64,000 nucleotides of DNA from Azolla caroliniana (lineage: Eukaryota > Polypodiophyta), in contig JBHGNT010000030.1 in assembly GCA_043228905.1 (NCBI GenBank), positions 273,773-337,772 on the forward strand, given 5' to 3'. This document shows, in pieces, positions 46,441 through 59,013 of the stretch (position 1 is its first letter; the number at the start of each line of letters is the position of its first letter). A model generated the notes under the pieces. The model saw nothing but the letters and a program-made list of their open reading frames with translations, was not told where the DNA came from and ran no database searches. The translations under genes were made by a program, and so were the position numbers.

Positions 46441-47942
46441 ATGCAAGGAACATTGACACTTCCAGGTTAGTTTGTTCCTCTGTTTTTATTTGATTATGGC
46501 TGCTTTCACTCTCTCTTTCTGTAGCAAGAAGCATCTCACAGACTTGACATGGCGGTTAGGGTGAATGGGCCCTTTGATTCCCACATTAATTCGTGCATAA
46601 ATTTCCTGTCTTGAAAACGCATAGCTACAACAACTCTAGGTCATAGGAAGGTTTGAGATATGGCTTTTTGCCAGGAGATTTGATAGAGATATACATTAAT
46701 GATCATCTGAATATGTTTATGTTTATATATGGTTTTGCCTTTCTTTTGGTACTCATTGATGTAAGAGTTTTCTTTTGAAGAGTTTGCTTTCATTACACTC
46801 ATTGATGTTTGAATAAGCTCTTTTTTGGGATTTTGCATTGTACGTGACTAAGATTCTAGAGAACCCTTAACATCCATGATCCTTTCAATGGTTCATATTT
46901 GATGTGAAAGACAAATTGTAATCAGAGGAGATGATGCAGAGACAAGGATCCGTTTGCAGTTTGAATGGTCTCAAAAAGTGTGTGTGAAACAGCATGGTTT
47001 GATTGATTAAATTTGTTGGAAGTAACGGTTTTCTTTTTCTTTTTTGGTATCCCCTCTACTATTAGTCACATCCATCTCAGCCTGATTTTTGTCACCGCAG
47101 ATGTTCATCCTAGTAGATGATGCATTATAGAAGATGGGCATCCCTGCAGAGATGTGAGAACATGAATTTGATAATGAGGGTAATAGCATTTTGGATGAAG
47201 AGGATTTGGAAGGAATCCACAGTCTTAGCTGAACTTTGAAGCCCCCTAATGGACAGAAGATTTTCAGCATTTCATTTGGATTTTCTTTATCAAGAATTTA
47301 CTTAGGTATCAAAATTTATGTCTGAACTGCCTTGTGCAGCTATGTGCTACTTTTATATTATTCTTTGATTTAGGAAATTCAACTATTGATGTAGAATTTT
47401 GTTTAACAAATGTAAAACCCTGCTTCTTAAACAAAAAACTAACTCCTCGTGTGAGAAATAATCCTCACTGATTCGAACTGGAAAGCTTTTTCAAGTTTTT
47501 GGTTAATACAACTACTGCTATGAAGTGTTGCTTTTCATCCTTTGGAGTCACCTTGTTCTTCTGCCAAAACAAACGCATGTTCTCAAATGATTATCTCCTT
47601 GCTAATCATAACTGAGGCAGGAAATCAAACGGATTGTAGAACAATATGCTTTACTCTAAAGGTGTGAGGAGGCTAGAAATTTCTAGATTGTCAATTGTCA
47701 AAGGTGTTTGGAATCTTCCAGAAAGTTAATGGCAGTAAAAATCTTCTAGAAATACTTAACGTGGCAATATCATATTTTCATAGTCTTGAGAATCCTTGAT
47801 ATTTGCAATACTTGTAATTTTCATGACTTCATTGCCAGCAATTGAAATCTGGATTAGATTGACATAAGATTTGTTTTGTATGCATTTTCTATATGTACAT
47901 TTACAATGGTATTGTGGTTTACACGCAGATTGATCTAGAATA
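46441..47942. other. UCP3-like upstream region
   Basis: AT-rich and without a convincing ORF. TTACACGCAG at 47921-47930 is a good splice acceptor 12 bases upstream of the UCP3 ATG, so a 5' UTR intron is likely. A possible donor (CTTCCAGGTTAGT) lies at 46460-46472, next to the N1 LTR remnant. This is an inference from motifs only. Confidence 0.4.
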
Positions 47943-49458
47943 ATGGTTTCGTCCACACCAGATAATCAATTAGGCATACGGCTAATACTTACATCGGCTT
48001 CAGCCATTGTAGCCGAGGCTTCAACCTTTCCTATTGACATTACAAAAACTCGGTTACAATTACAAGATCTACATTGTGGAGTGAGAAAGGGAGCCATTAG
48101 AACAGCCATAGGTATCACACAAGAAGAAGGTTTTAGAGGTCTATATAAAGGTCTTCCACCTGCCTTATTGAGGCATGTCTTCTATACAAGTACTCGCATT
48201 GCCACCTATGAGCAACTCAGAACTATGATGGGCACCCAAGAAAGCAAGCATAATCAATCAATGGCTCATCATGCTTTACTTGGTGGCATATCTGGAATGG
48301 TTGGACAGGTACTTACATTTATTCATGCATCGCTATATGTCTATAGTTGGTCCAAATGCCCGTTTGTTACTAGTGTTGTCAGTAAGTGTATGTCTTGTGT
48401 TCAAATAATAATTTATCCAAATGCACATTTTTTGCCAGCATTGCCTTATATGCCTTATAATAGTTAGTCCAAACTCTTGGGCTGTGGAATTCTATGAAGC
48501 ATAAAAATGTTAGTTAACTGTTATTATTGTGATGATGTCAAAGTAAAAATAATAAAGTTTTTTTCCTGTAATGCGATGTTAATGTAAAAATATGCCTGCT
48601 TCTTCCAATAAAATAGAATTAGACTTGAAAAGTGTAATCTCAAAGTAAAAATATGATTGCTTATTCAAAGAAGTCTATTCCCAAAAGTATTAGACTTATT
48701 GCTTCAAATTTGGTTTGAAAAATGTTACCTCAAAGTAAACATATGAGCAATTTTTACAATTAATGCAGCATTATTACAGGCATCGTGTAAGATTAGACTT
48801 GAACCAGTTCTACCACTGCACCCGCACTTTAATATTTAATTGTAACTGATCTTATGCTTTAGAATGTAATGACTTGTATTTGCAATGCGTTTGAGATTCT
48901 ATTTGGTTGGTACAGGTAATTGCTAGTCCTGCTGATTTAGTGAAAGTGAGAATGCAATCGGACGGGCGCCTTGCATCACAAGGTCTTCCTGCCCGATACG
49001 TTGGCATCAGGCATGCATTCACTAAGATTGTAAAAGATGAAGGTTTTTTGGGTCTTTGGAAAGGTTTGGGTCCGAACGTCCAACGAGCTTTTCTTGTCAA
49101 TATGGGTGAGCTTGCATGCTATGATAAGTCAAAGCACTTCTTGATAAGCAACAAAGTTTGTCATGATAATGTTTATGCCCACACTTTGGCCTCCATGATG
49201 TCTGGACTCTGTGCTACAACACTAAGTTGTCCGGCTGATGTTATCAAGACGAGGATCATGAATCAAGCCTCTAGTGTGAATGATATTGCTCCATATAGAA
49301 ACTCTATTGATTGTTTATTTAAAACAGTTCAGAAAGAGGGTATTATGGCATTGTGGAAGGGTTTTTTCCCAACATGGGCTAGACTTGGACCATGGCAACT
49401 CATCTTTTGGGTTTCATACGAGCAGATGCGACAAGTTGCCGGAATGACATCCTTTTGA
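47943..49458 (+). CDS. UCP3: Mitochondrial carrier, UCP3/PUMP3-like, 302 aa
   Basis: Two coding exons: 47943-48308 and 48916-49458, joined in phase 0 (CAG|GTACTT and TACAG|GTAATT). The product belongs to the SLC25 family of the inner mitochondrial membrane, with three repeats of two membrane helices. The three signatures are PIDITKTRL, PADLVKVRM and PADVIKTRI, each with the P-x-D-x-x-K core. Sequence such as AFLVNMGELACYD, LASMMSGL and ALWKGFFPTWARLGPWQ matches my memory of plant UCP3 rather than UCP1/2 or dicarboxylate carriers. Length is as expected (about 305 aa). The ATG is the first in frame after the likely UTR acceptor. Despite the name, substrate and uncoupling activity cannot be read from sequence. 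The intron (48309-48915) holds a SINE-like segment. Confidence 0.93.
48780..48832 (-). repeat. tRNA-like fragment in the UCP3 intron
   Basis: Minus strand GTGCAGTGGTAGAAC (A-box-like) runs directly into GGTTCAAGTCTAATC (B-box-like), as in a tRNA-derived sequence that lost its anticodon arm. Confidence 0.35.
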
Positions 49459-52400
49459 ATCATGAAGAAGTGAATCTAGAGAAATTCTCGATGCTCATCG
49501 TCACCTAATTTAATGATTGGTTTGCCAATGTTTACATGTGTATTATATCAGGTTACAAGGTTGGCCCCGTGGTTTATTTTCTTGCCCTCTGTGACAAACA
49601 ACAAGACTTGTTCGAGTTATGGGTTTGCTAGTGTTAACCACTAGTACGAAGATTGATCACTAAATTATTTTAGTCCTCCCTATTCCCAACAAACAATATC
49701 ATAGTCTTCTTATCTTTTCGTTAGGAAGCCAAGTGTCCATCCTTACCATGTTTAAAGGCATAACCTATGTGGTTTGCAACAATTTTAAGCATCTAAGGAA
49801 CAACAATTTTCGTGCCTTAAGATGTCGCTAACATTTGTGACCCTCATCATGATTCACTAAAGTCTTGCTATTTTTTGAATGATTGCTTACATTAAGAGGA
49901 TTGAAATTTGTTTGTCTACCATTTACAGGGGGAGCATTAAAAGTAAACATTTTTGTATGACATACTAGTCCAACAACCTCCTCATGACATTTTCTTTGTT
50001 TTCTCAAATGTGTGGCCTTGAAAAGAGATGGGATCCATATACTTTCTCAAATACTATATGTTTCTATGACCAAAGGAATTTTGGAATAAAAGTGTTTCCA
50101 TATTTTTGGAGCAAAGGAGCCTGTATTGTATTTTTTGATAACCTTTTATGTGTATCATCATTTTTCTATCAACAATCTCAATTTATGAAAAGAGCCCAGA
50201 ATAAATTTTGGACCACAACACAATCTTTTTTATATCAATGTTCATTGTTGTGAGAGATGCTACACTTTATTTTCCATCATTTTGCATTGTGTTGTACTTT
50301 GTCTACAAATAATTTGAATTCAATCACCATTGTGTATCGTGCGAAATGTTTGAGAAAAACTATGCTCATCCACTATACCACATGTCACATTTTCTTTATG
50401 AAGGGAATACAATATTCCCATAATTGCTTGTTATTCTTTAGTCATTGTTCAAAGCTTGTCATGCTTGTTCTTCCACTAGGTAAGCATTTGTGTCAATCCT
50501 CTTTCCTTTATTGACCATCTCCTTTTGATAATTTACATAAACCTAACTTTTCATTTGCCATCATTCTAGATGGATGGGGAGTTACTTTTCAATTTGACTT
50601 ATAATTGTTTGCTTCATATCATCTCCTTTAAATGCTAAGTTGGAAATGAGCATTGCAAAATGTAAAGAGCATAAGATCCAATGTTAGGATGAACAACTAG
50701 CAACAAATAAATTTGGAGAAGGAAATGTGATATCGTTGAGGAAAACACTTCATGTTCATGGCACTCATCCACCAATTAGCACATATCAACACAAATAATT
50801 TGGGAAGAAGAAGTGATTTCATTGTCTCTACAAAGGCAGTTGTAGGAGAAACATATAGTTTTTACATCCATGACATTCATTAGGTGATCACCTTATGGAG
50901 CTAGTTGACCTAGAATCAATGTTTTATATACATGTGAAGGGGGAGACATTATAGAATAAGGATGTGTTGTGTATTTACTAGAATATGTACATCGATATTT
51001 TAAAAAGTAAGCAACAAGAATATAACATGCTAGAAATTTCGTAGCATAGAGGAAGGCTTTCCAAGCTCTATAAAACAAGTAGTATGGAGAAGTATTTGAT
51101 GATTTGTGAAAAGTTTGGGGTTTTGAATATTGAGGCGTTTTTCCCGAAACGAATGTGACCAAATCAAGTTTTGAGTGCTTATTTCAAAACAGAAAAGGGG
51201 CAACAATAACAGATATTTTGAGTGTTTAAATTTCAGTGGAAAGTGAAGAGGGAAAAACCCCTCAAATGTTAAATTTTAAATGAGGAATTATATGCTAAAA
51301 GCACAAAGTGAAATTGTTGCTTTGTAGATCATGTAAAGGGCTTCAAAGTTCAAACATCCACAAATATATAAAACTCCAATATTGAAATTGCTATTAAAAT
51401 AAAGCTCGTGGTTTTTGCAACCTTAAAACAAATTATAAAAAAACTTGAATAGATTGCCTCTAGAGATCACAATAGTGTTGGCTTAACATATCAATTTCAT
51501 TGAGCCTTGCAAAGGTTGAAAAGAGTAGCAAGCCATATATTCAATGTATGTTTTCTCATTCTTCACTCAAATTGTTATTTTTTTAGAGAGAGTCTCTCTC
51601 GATATGAAGAAATGGAAAGGCATTCTTATGTGGAATTCCTGGGTGTTAGAGAATGTGGGAATCATTCCCTCAAACTTTCAAGTGCACTTTCAAGTTTTCT
51701 AATGGCTTTACAAGATGTCTCTCTAAGTTGTAACAAGTGGATTTTACGGACAATTAATATATTTGTGCACTTTTTGCAGATAGAGGGAGGGAGAGAGTTG
51801 TGTCATAGTTGAGACTGATGTTTCAAATAATATTTGTAGATTGTGAGATCATTACTTTGATACACTAAGGTGGTTGTAGTCCATGAGAGGTGAGATTGGT
51901 GTGACAATATATTACCTTTCTTATGTGTTTTCTCTTAGTGCAACAATATGTTCTACAATAGTATGCCCTTTCACTACTCTTTCCTTGTTCCTTACCATTC
52001 ACTCAAGTCATGCACAAATATATGCTTGGCCAAAGTGTGCCCTAATGTGATGATCTTGTTGTGAATAGGGACGTTTGTTTGTCTAGTTCAATATATGGAT
52101 AGGATGGTATCATTGATTCCACCTTTTTGGGAAGCCCTCAAATTGCTCTAGTAGTGAATGATATAATGAATAGGAAATCCGTACAAAAGTACAATGGAAT
52201 CATAAAACAAAGTTATGCGCAATGTTGGTTCAAGGATATAATATATAACTTACGACTATAATCATTTTCAAATGAGAGAGACGTTATCCATGTCATGAGC
52301 TTCACATTGAAAGGTTCTCGTCTGTGCACATTCGAAATGTAGTGTTGCTATTAAAAACAAATTGCCAACACGATGATGCGTAGATAGAAACTATTAAAGT

Positions 52401-52820
52401 AGCAACTAACATAGTACCAATAAGTGAATTTCCAAGGAATTCTAGATGTGACATATGAAGAGAATATTGAAAATATAATAAATAAAGACCAAGCACTTTT
52501 ATATTTCATCCTGTAAGTAATAAGTATACCAATACTAGCATGGAGTAGTAACTCAAAACAGTAACAAAAATGTTACTATTGTAACAGATACTATTAACAT
52601 ACATAGCATGAAACAATACCAACGGAACAATACCAACGGAACATACATACATTGCAATTGCATGCACAATGCATGGGGCATAAGAATGAGATAACATGAA
52701 CAAAATCGGATAAACGAAACAAACACGAGACCGGAACATGCAGACAAACACGCATTCGGGGTGTAAGAAAACGTTGGGTTTTTTTCCGAGAAGTAGCTTT
52801 GCGTTTTGTTCACTGAAAGG
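49459..52820. other. Intergenic region, no gene seen
   Basis: AT-rich, with only short chance ORFs on both strands. The first few hundred bases should hold the UCP3 3' UTR. A GAAGGGGGAGACATT tract at 50936-50950 resembles a Copia polypurine tract, but no LTR or coding remnant was recognised around it. Confidence 0.5.
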
Positions 52821-52824
52821 TGAG

Positions 52825-52908
52825 GCAAACCCTAAACCCTATAAAGTAAATCCTAAAGTACACCCTAAAGTAAACCCTAACCCCCGAACTAAACCCTAAA
52901 CCCAAAAG
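52825..52908. repeat. Degenerate telomere-like (AAACCCTA) cluster
   Basis: About seven AAACCCTA-type motifs, with variants such as AAATCCTA and ACACCCTA, within 84 bp, about 0.9 kb upstream of the likely DRP1 transcript start. Confidence 0.6.
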
Positions 52909-53039
52909 TAAATTTGGCCGGCTTTCCAGGTGTGAAACGAGTTTGGGCACGTTGGTAAAGAAAATGAACGGCTTTTGGACACAATACCTGCTGAGCTGGA
53001 GGCCACCACTCCATCTCAGCATTTTTCCTCTCTTTGTCT

Positions 53040-53650
53040 TTTTTTCAAAAATAACGAGAAAACAAAGAAAATAAATAAAACAAGACGTGAAACAATAACT
53101 AAAACGAAATGCATAACGAGAAAAAGATTCAAAAAACAGGGAAATAATAAATAATAAATAAACGTACAAAAAAATCAAAACGAGATAAACCAAAAACAAT
53201 CATAGGTCCAAAAAAAAGCAAAAAAGCAAAAAAGCAACAAATCAAAAGCCAATAAATTAAAAATGAAAACAAAAATAAAAATGAAGATAAAAAGGAAAAT
53301 ATAAAAATGAAAAAATGAAAACAAAAAAATGAAAATGAAAATAAATAAACGTAAAAAATCAAAATGAGATAAACAAAACAACATTAACAAAACACAAGTC
53401 AAAATAAAAGCAAAAAAACAAAAGCCAATAAATTTAAAAATAAAACAGAAATAAAAATGAAGATAAAAATGAAAATGAAAAATGAAAAATAAAATAAAAA
53501 TGAAATAATAAAATAAAAATGAAGATAAAAATGAAAATGAAAATAGTAAAATAAAAAACGAAAAAAAAAATAAGCGTGAAAAAGAAGAAGAATCAAAACA
53601 GAAAATAAATATAATTCGATCATCAAAAAGAAAATAAAAATTCGAAAACT
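53040..53650. repeat. A-rich degenerate tandem tract
   Basis: Consists mostly of AAAATGA, AAAATAA and AAGATAAAAATG units. The long minus-strand Phe-rich ORFs here are products of this composition and not genes. Confidence 0.8.
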
Positions 53651-53679
53651 GTGAAGGAAAACGAGAGAGGAAATGCAAA

Positions 53680-54476
53680 GTTTGAATTCTGAGCTTCTAT
53701 CGTCTGCAGCGATTCTCTCCTTCTCTTTCTTCTTCTTCTTCTTCTTCTTCATCTTCTGCTTCGATCTCTCCATCTCCTCCGCTCTGTTGTTCATTCCTGC
53801 TCTCTTCCTTCTTCGAGAAGCTCCAGAACACGACTTATCTTTACTGTTAGTAGAAGAAGAAGAAGAAGAAGAAGAAACAGAAGAAGAAGAAACAGAAGAA
53901 GGAACAGAAGAAGAAGAAGAAGAAGAAACAGAAGAGGTTGTTTGTGTGTCGCAGAAGGCTTGCTTGCAGACAGAAATTCCTGCTGTCCATTGCCATCACT
54001 TTCAGGTACCGTTTGCTTGAATAAGTGGATGGAATAGGTTAAGAAATGTTTAGTCTGCACACACGCACACGCACACGCACACACACAGACCGATTTACTC
54101 GAAATCTCATCCTTTCTGCAAATTCTGCGTTCTTTCTGTCATCGTCTACAGACTCATTGGTTTCATGCTTTCCACTTTCATTTTATCACGTTCTTCCTCT
54201 AGATTCTAGGCACAGTCTTGTTAGACTCTCATATACTGCGTCAGAGAACAGTTTGTGTGAATTCTACAGTTTTGAGTGTCTGTCGAGATAATCTTTGTAT
54301 ACATTTCTACTTTCAAAGCTACTTTCATTTCGCGATAGTCTCTTCTTGGTATCATCGAGCTAGTTTCATTACATTTTTCCCTCTGTAAAAGCATCATTGA
54401 ATCACTTTCAGTCTCGTAGCATCACCTAGGTTTGACGCACAGTCTTCTTTACATGTGTTTTCCCCACTGCATGCAG
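53680..54476 (+). promoter_or_regulatory. DRP1 5' UTR and probable UTR intron
   Basis: Pyrimidine-rich TTCTTC runs (53718-53757) and GAAGAA runs (53852-53940) lie here. A donor-like CTTTCAG|GTACCG at 54006/54007 and the acceptor ATGCAG at 54471-54476 directly before the ATG suggest a 5' UTR intron of about 470 bp. A chance acidic ORF (53673-54020) overlaps the UTR. Confidence 0.5.
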
Positions 54477-57400
54477 ATGGAGAATCTGATCGGACTCGTG
54501 AACCGTATACAAAGGGCATGCACAGCTCTTGGAGACTATGGAGGTGACAATGCACTGCCTACACTCTGGGAATCCCTACCTTCGGTTGTGGTCGTTGGCG
54601 GTCAGGTATTCTCCAGAGTATTTAAATCGTTTTGAAATGTTTCTGTTTTCTTGCATGTTTTGTTCTTCTCCACTCTATGTATGGTAAAACGTGGAAAAAC
54701 AAGTGTTTCCTCAGCAGTAATCTCAAATTACAAATCTTATTGAATCGACTACTTCATTGTATGAAATTTGAATAAGTGCTTTTTCTATCTGTTCATTTTA
54801 GGTACAAAATAAGCACTTGTGGCTAAAGTAAAAAATAAAAAAAGCTTAACATTGCAGATTGCTGTAAAATAAGAACGCGCTGTCTCCTGTGTAGGCGGGA
54901 AATAGAACCAAAATATGCTCATTCTATTCAATAAGTATGCGTTTGAATGATGAAATGTCTGCTAATTGCATGTACAAAGCTAAAATATGGGCGAAAATTT
55001 CTTTATTCTGTTGATATTGTACGTTGGTTTTTTTGTTTAGATATGTGTAGAGCCAACAAAAAGGACACTGTTCTTGGATGCGTATGTAATGAAAATAATG
55101 AAAATTTACTGCTCTTATTCATGTTGTAGAGTTCTGGGAAGTCTTCTGTACTGGAAAGCATTGTTGGAAGAGATTTTCTACCTCGTGGCTCAGGTCAATA
55201 ATAAGTGACCAAACTGTCATGTATTACAATAATGTTATGAATTCTGAACTTCCCATTGATATCGCATTTACGTTTAGGAATTGTCACAAGAAGGCCTCTT
55301 GTTTTGCAACTGCATAAGCAAGATGGGACGGAATATGCTGAGTTCCTACATATTCCGAAGAAAAGATTTACAGATTATGGTATGTGTTTCAAAATTTTCC
55401 TTAGGAGCTGAATTCTCTATGAGCATCATGAAAACTTGTGCTTTTCTTGGCAGCTTCTGTGAGAAAAGAGATTCAAGATGAAACTGATAGAATCACAGGT
55501 CGCAGTAAGCAAATTTCACCGGTTCCAATCCATCTGAGCATTTACTCACCACATGGTAGGTTCAAGGTTGGCATTGTCTATGAATCGCATACTTATTGTT
55601 TTATTTACTCTATGCGGACGAAATGCATTTAGCCTGTATAATTCTCTATTTAAAGTTGTGCTTATATATGCAGTTGTCGACTTGACATTAATTGATTTGC
55701 CTGGTCTGACAAAAGTGGCTGTTGGTATGTATTTAAATTGTTGCATACATCATTGATCAGTAAACTTTGAGCTTCATGATTACAAACTATGTGTTTTATT
55801 TCAGAGGGTCAACCTGAAAGCATTGTTGCTGATATTGAGAATATGGTTCGTTCTTATGTTGAAAAGGTATGCATCCTGCTATTTGAGCCTTTTTTTATGC
55901 AAATAAAAGAAAAGGTTTGTCATGCTTTGAGATGGAAAATCTTGATATTGATATTTGTCATGTGGTTGTATTTCAATCTTATGATTTGCCTTTGCCTCTA
56001 TTTTCTTTATTTTCTTCTTCTTCGGTTAGTTTTGAGAAATAGTAGACACTTGGTTAGACTAGAGCAACAATTTAAGCTCTCTATTCATTTAAGTTTCCAC
56101 TTAAATCACCTCAATATTCTATTACTGATGGTGAATTTTGTAGCCAAATACAATTATTCTTGCTATTTCTCCTGCGAATCAAGATATTGCAACTTCAGAT
56201 GCCATCAAACTAGCCCGGGAGGTTGACCCAAGTGGTGAGAGCTTTTGTATCTTCTCAACTGCCTGTTGCAATATGAAATTATCACCTCTTATGCAGAATA
56301 ACAATCTTAAGTTTTGGTAATAAAAGAAGATATACCCAAATACTACTTCTGTGATTAGAAAATGAGTTCTATTACAGAGCTTGCCTACAGTAATGCTTCT
56401 ATAGTTTTGTCTAGGTGAACGCACATTGTAGAAAAAGAATGTATAACCAATTATTTCTGTGGATGAAAAATATGTTCTATTGCAGAGCTTGCCATGGCAA
56501 TTGACGATGTTTTTCTATATGAAGGTTTAACAATAACATTGTATAGGTGAACGCACATGGGGAGTCTTAACAAAGCTAGATTTGATGGATAAAGGCACTG
56601 ATGCTGTGGATGTAAGATTATGTTTACAAATTGTGTTGTCTGCTGCAAATGTGCATATTTGCAGCTACTCACTATGTATGTGGTATAGTTGGGATTATAG
56701 ACACTCTACTTTTTCAGGTTTTGGAAGGTCGCTCTTATCGTTTGCAACGACCCTGGATTGGGATTGTGAATAGATCACAGGCAGATATTAATCGCAATGT
56801 TGATATGTTAGCTGCAAGGCGTAAGGAGCGTGAATATTTTGCCACTAGCCCAGATTATTCACATCTGTCTAGCAGGATGGGTTCTGAATATTTGGGGAAA
56901 ATGCTTTCAAAGGTATGTTTGTAAATTGACTTTGCGAAACTAGTGTTCTCTGTTTGGAATAGACACCTGTTTGGATGAAACTTATATGATCTTATTTTTA
57001 TGCCAGCATCTTGAATCAGTTATCAAGGCACGCCTGCCAAGCATTTTAACTTTGGTGAACAAAACAATTGATGAGTTAGAAAATGAAATGAATCTACTGG
57101 GGAAGCCTGTTGCCCTTGATGCTGGGGTAAGAAATTCTTTGTATTTAACTAACAGCGTGTTATAATTAAGCTGATTGAGAATTCTTCTTAATGGCATGTT
57201 TTTTGTCTGTAGGCACAACTTTATACTATATTGGAACTTTGTAGAGCTTTTGACCGGGTGTTCAAGGAGCATCTTGATGGCGGGTACATTCACTTCTATC
57301 TTAAAGATAAAAGTTTTCTTTAATAATTGACAGCAAACTATCCTGTTACTGACTGAAAATGCTTTTATATTCTTTTGATTTAGGCGATCAGGAGGTGACC

Positions 57401-59013
57401 GGTTATATGGAATTTTTGACAATCAGCTTCCACAAGCTCTCAAGAAGTTGCCTTTTGATAGGCATTTGTCTTTGCAAAATGTTCGGAAAATTGTCTCTGA
57501 AGCAGATGGTTACCAGCCTCATCTCCTAGCTCCAGAGCAAGGTTATAGAAGACTGATAGAAGGTTCAATTTCATTCTTCCGAGGTCCAGCTGAAGCCACC
57601 GTTGATGCAGTAAGTGAAAGGGATAAATTCAGATTTATTCCTGAGAGTTTCTTTATCTTAAATTGATTGTTCTATGCCCAAACTCAACCCCCTCTCAAGC
57701 ACATTACATATACTATTTGAGGAAGCAAATGCTCGTGTTTGATTATCTAAATTCACATGTTCATCCCCTTTTTCTCTCTATCGGGGGTTGAACCTGGGGT
57801 ATGTGGGAATATAACCAAAACCTTAAGGCATTGAGGGACAGATAGAAAGCTTAGGTGTATTTTAGCTTTTTTCCCATGTGAGTTTACAGTATTAGAAAGA
57901 GGGTCCAGGGAGCTTAAGAGACACTTTTGGCAGGTACATTTTGTTCTAAGAGATCTTGTACGCAAATCTATTGCTGAAACTCAAGTAAGTTGTGCACATT
58001 TCTTATTTTTAATGAGCTAATTTTTCTTAAATAATTGAATTGTGATGGAAATATTTAAGTTGTATTGTCATTTTCTGCATTTTCTTTAAAGGAATTGAAA
58101 CGATTCCCTACCCTTCAAGCTGAGCTAGCAGCAGCATCAACAGAAGCATTAGAGATGTTCCGTGATGAAGGCCGTAAAACTGCTCTAAGGCTTGTTGAGA
58201 TGGAGGGAAGTTATTTAACGGCTGATTTCTTCAGACGGCTTCCACAAGAGTTGGATAAATCTGGGAATGCACATGCCACTGCAACTGATCGCTATACAGA
58301 GGCTCATTTGAGAAGAATCGGTAGGTAGTCAAAAGTATTAATATACTTTTTCTTTGGTTGGTCAATGTAATTTTAGGGGAATTATTAGCAGAACATACGA
58401 GTGTAAATTTTTTCTAATATCCATATTTCACCCTTTGTATGATTATGCACCATTCGAAGCCAATTTTTATGACTAATGTAGTTTGCTTTTGTGGTTCATT
58501 ATGTATAGATATCTTATCAGCATATGTATGTTTAATGTTTTTAAATTTCATAGTTTCTCTGGTTTTTGTAACGTCACTAATAGAACCTGGGATTGCAGGT
58601 TCTAATGTGTCAGCATACATTGGTATGGTATCTGAAACCCTTCGAATTTCATTACCTAAAGCTGTTGTTCACTGCCAAGTTGTTGAAGCGAAGCGCGCAT
58701 TACTGAATCATTTCTATGTTCAAATTGGCAAGAGAGAGGTATATTAATCTTGTTAATATGCCAATTTGTGTATGCTAGTTACATCTATACCATGATGCTA
58801 TTGTTTTTGTATTTATAGAATTTGGATAAATATTAATTTGCTGAATTATATATGCTGTTGTGATGATCTACTTCCACATAATAGGGAAAGCAACTCTCAA
58901 TGCTTCTTGATGAAGATTCTGCATTGATGGAACGGCGATCAGCTTGTTTGAAGAGGCTCGAACTATACAAACACGCTCGGGATGAAATTGATGCTGTTAC
59001 TTGGGCAAGGTAG
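54477..59013 (+). CDS. DRP1: Dynamin-related protein 1 (DRP1 type), 608 aa, 16 coding exons
   Basis: Exons: 54477-54605, 55130-55193, 55278-55379, 55454-55555, 55674-55724, 55805-55866, 56144-56234, 56547-56611, 56718-56912, 57007-57126, 57213-57283, 57384-57609, 57934-57984, 58092-58320, 58599-58738, 58885-59013. All junctions are GT-AG and keep frame. The sum is 1,827 nt, 608 aa plus stop, close to the 610 aa of Arabidopsis DRP1A. GTPase motifs: GGQSSGKS (41-48), the switch Thr in GSGIVTRRP, DLPG (140-143) and TKLD (209-212). Middle and GED domains follow ([31 protein letters not shown]). No PH or Pro-rich domain, as in DRP1. It is a membrane-scission GTPase at the cell plate and clathrin sites. 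Residues such as [11 protein letters not shown] and [16 protein letters not shown] favour the DRP1C/E side over DRP1A. Confidence 0.95.
56345..56546 (+). repeat. Duplicated acceptor region in DRP1 intron 7
   Basis: GAGTTCTATTACAGAGCTTGCC...CTAGGTGAACGCACATTG (56362-56428) is repeated as TATGTTCTATTGCAGAGCTTGCC...ATAGGTGAACGCACATGG (56470-56560). The second copy holds the real start of exon 8 at 56547. The first gives a decoy acceptor at 56414 that reads to a TAG at 56429. Confidence 0.75.
57770..57845 (-). repeat. SINE-like tRNA-derived segment in DRP1 intron 12
   Basis: Minus strand: CTCAATGCCTTAAGGTTTTG (A-box region) and CCCCAGGTTCAACCCCCG (B-box region), about 30 bases apart. No target duplication was checked. 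Confidence 0.4.

Noticed and set aside
47007-47270. 87-codon minus-strand ORF upstream of UCP3
   Set aside because: No recognisable domain and ordinary AT-rich composition; likely chance.
50936-50950. Polypurine tract resembling a Copia 3' end
   Set aside because: No LTR, primer site or coding remnant nearby; isolated match.
53129-53794. Phe-rich membrane-protein-like ORFs on the minus strand
   Set aside because: They are products of the A-rich degenerate repeat; no conserved motif and no promoter evidence.
53673-54020. Acidic ORF with a hydrophobic start upstream of DRP1
   Set aside because: Built from TTCTTC and GAAGAA runs; overlaps the probable DRP1 5' UTR and has no family resemblance.
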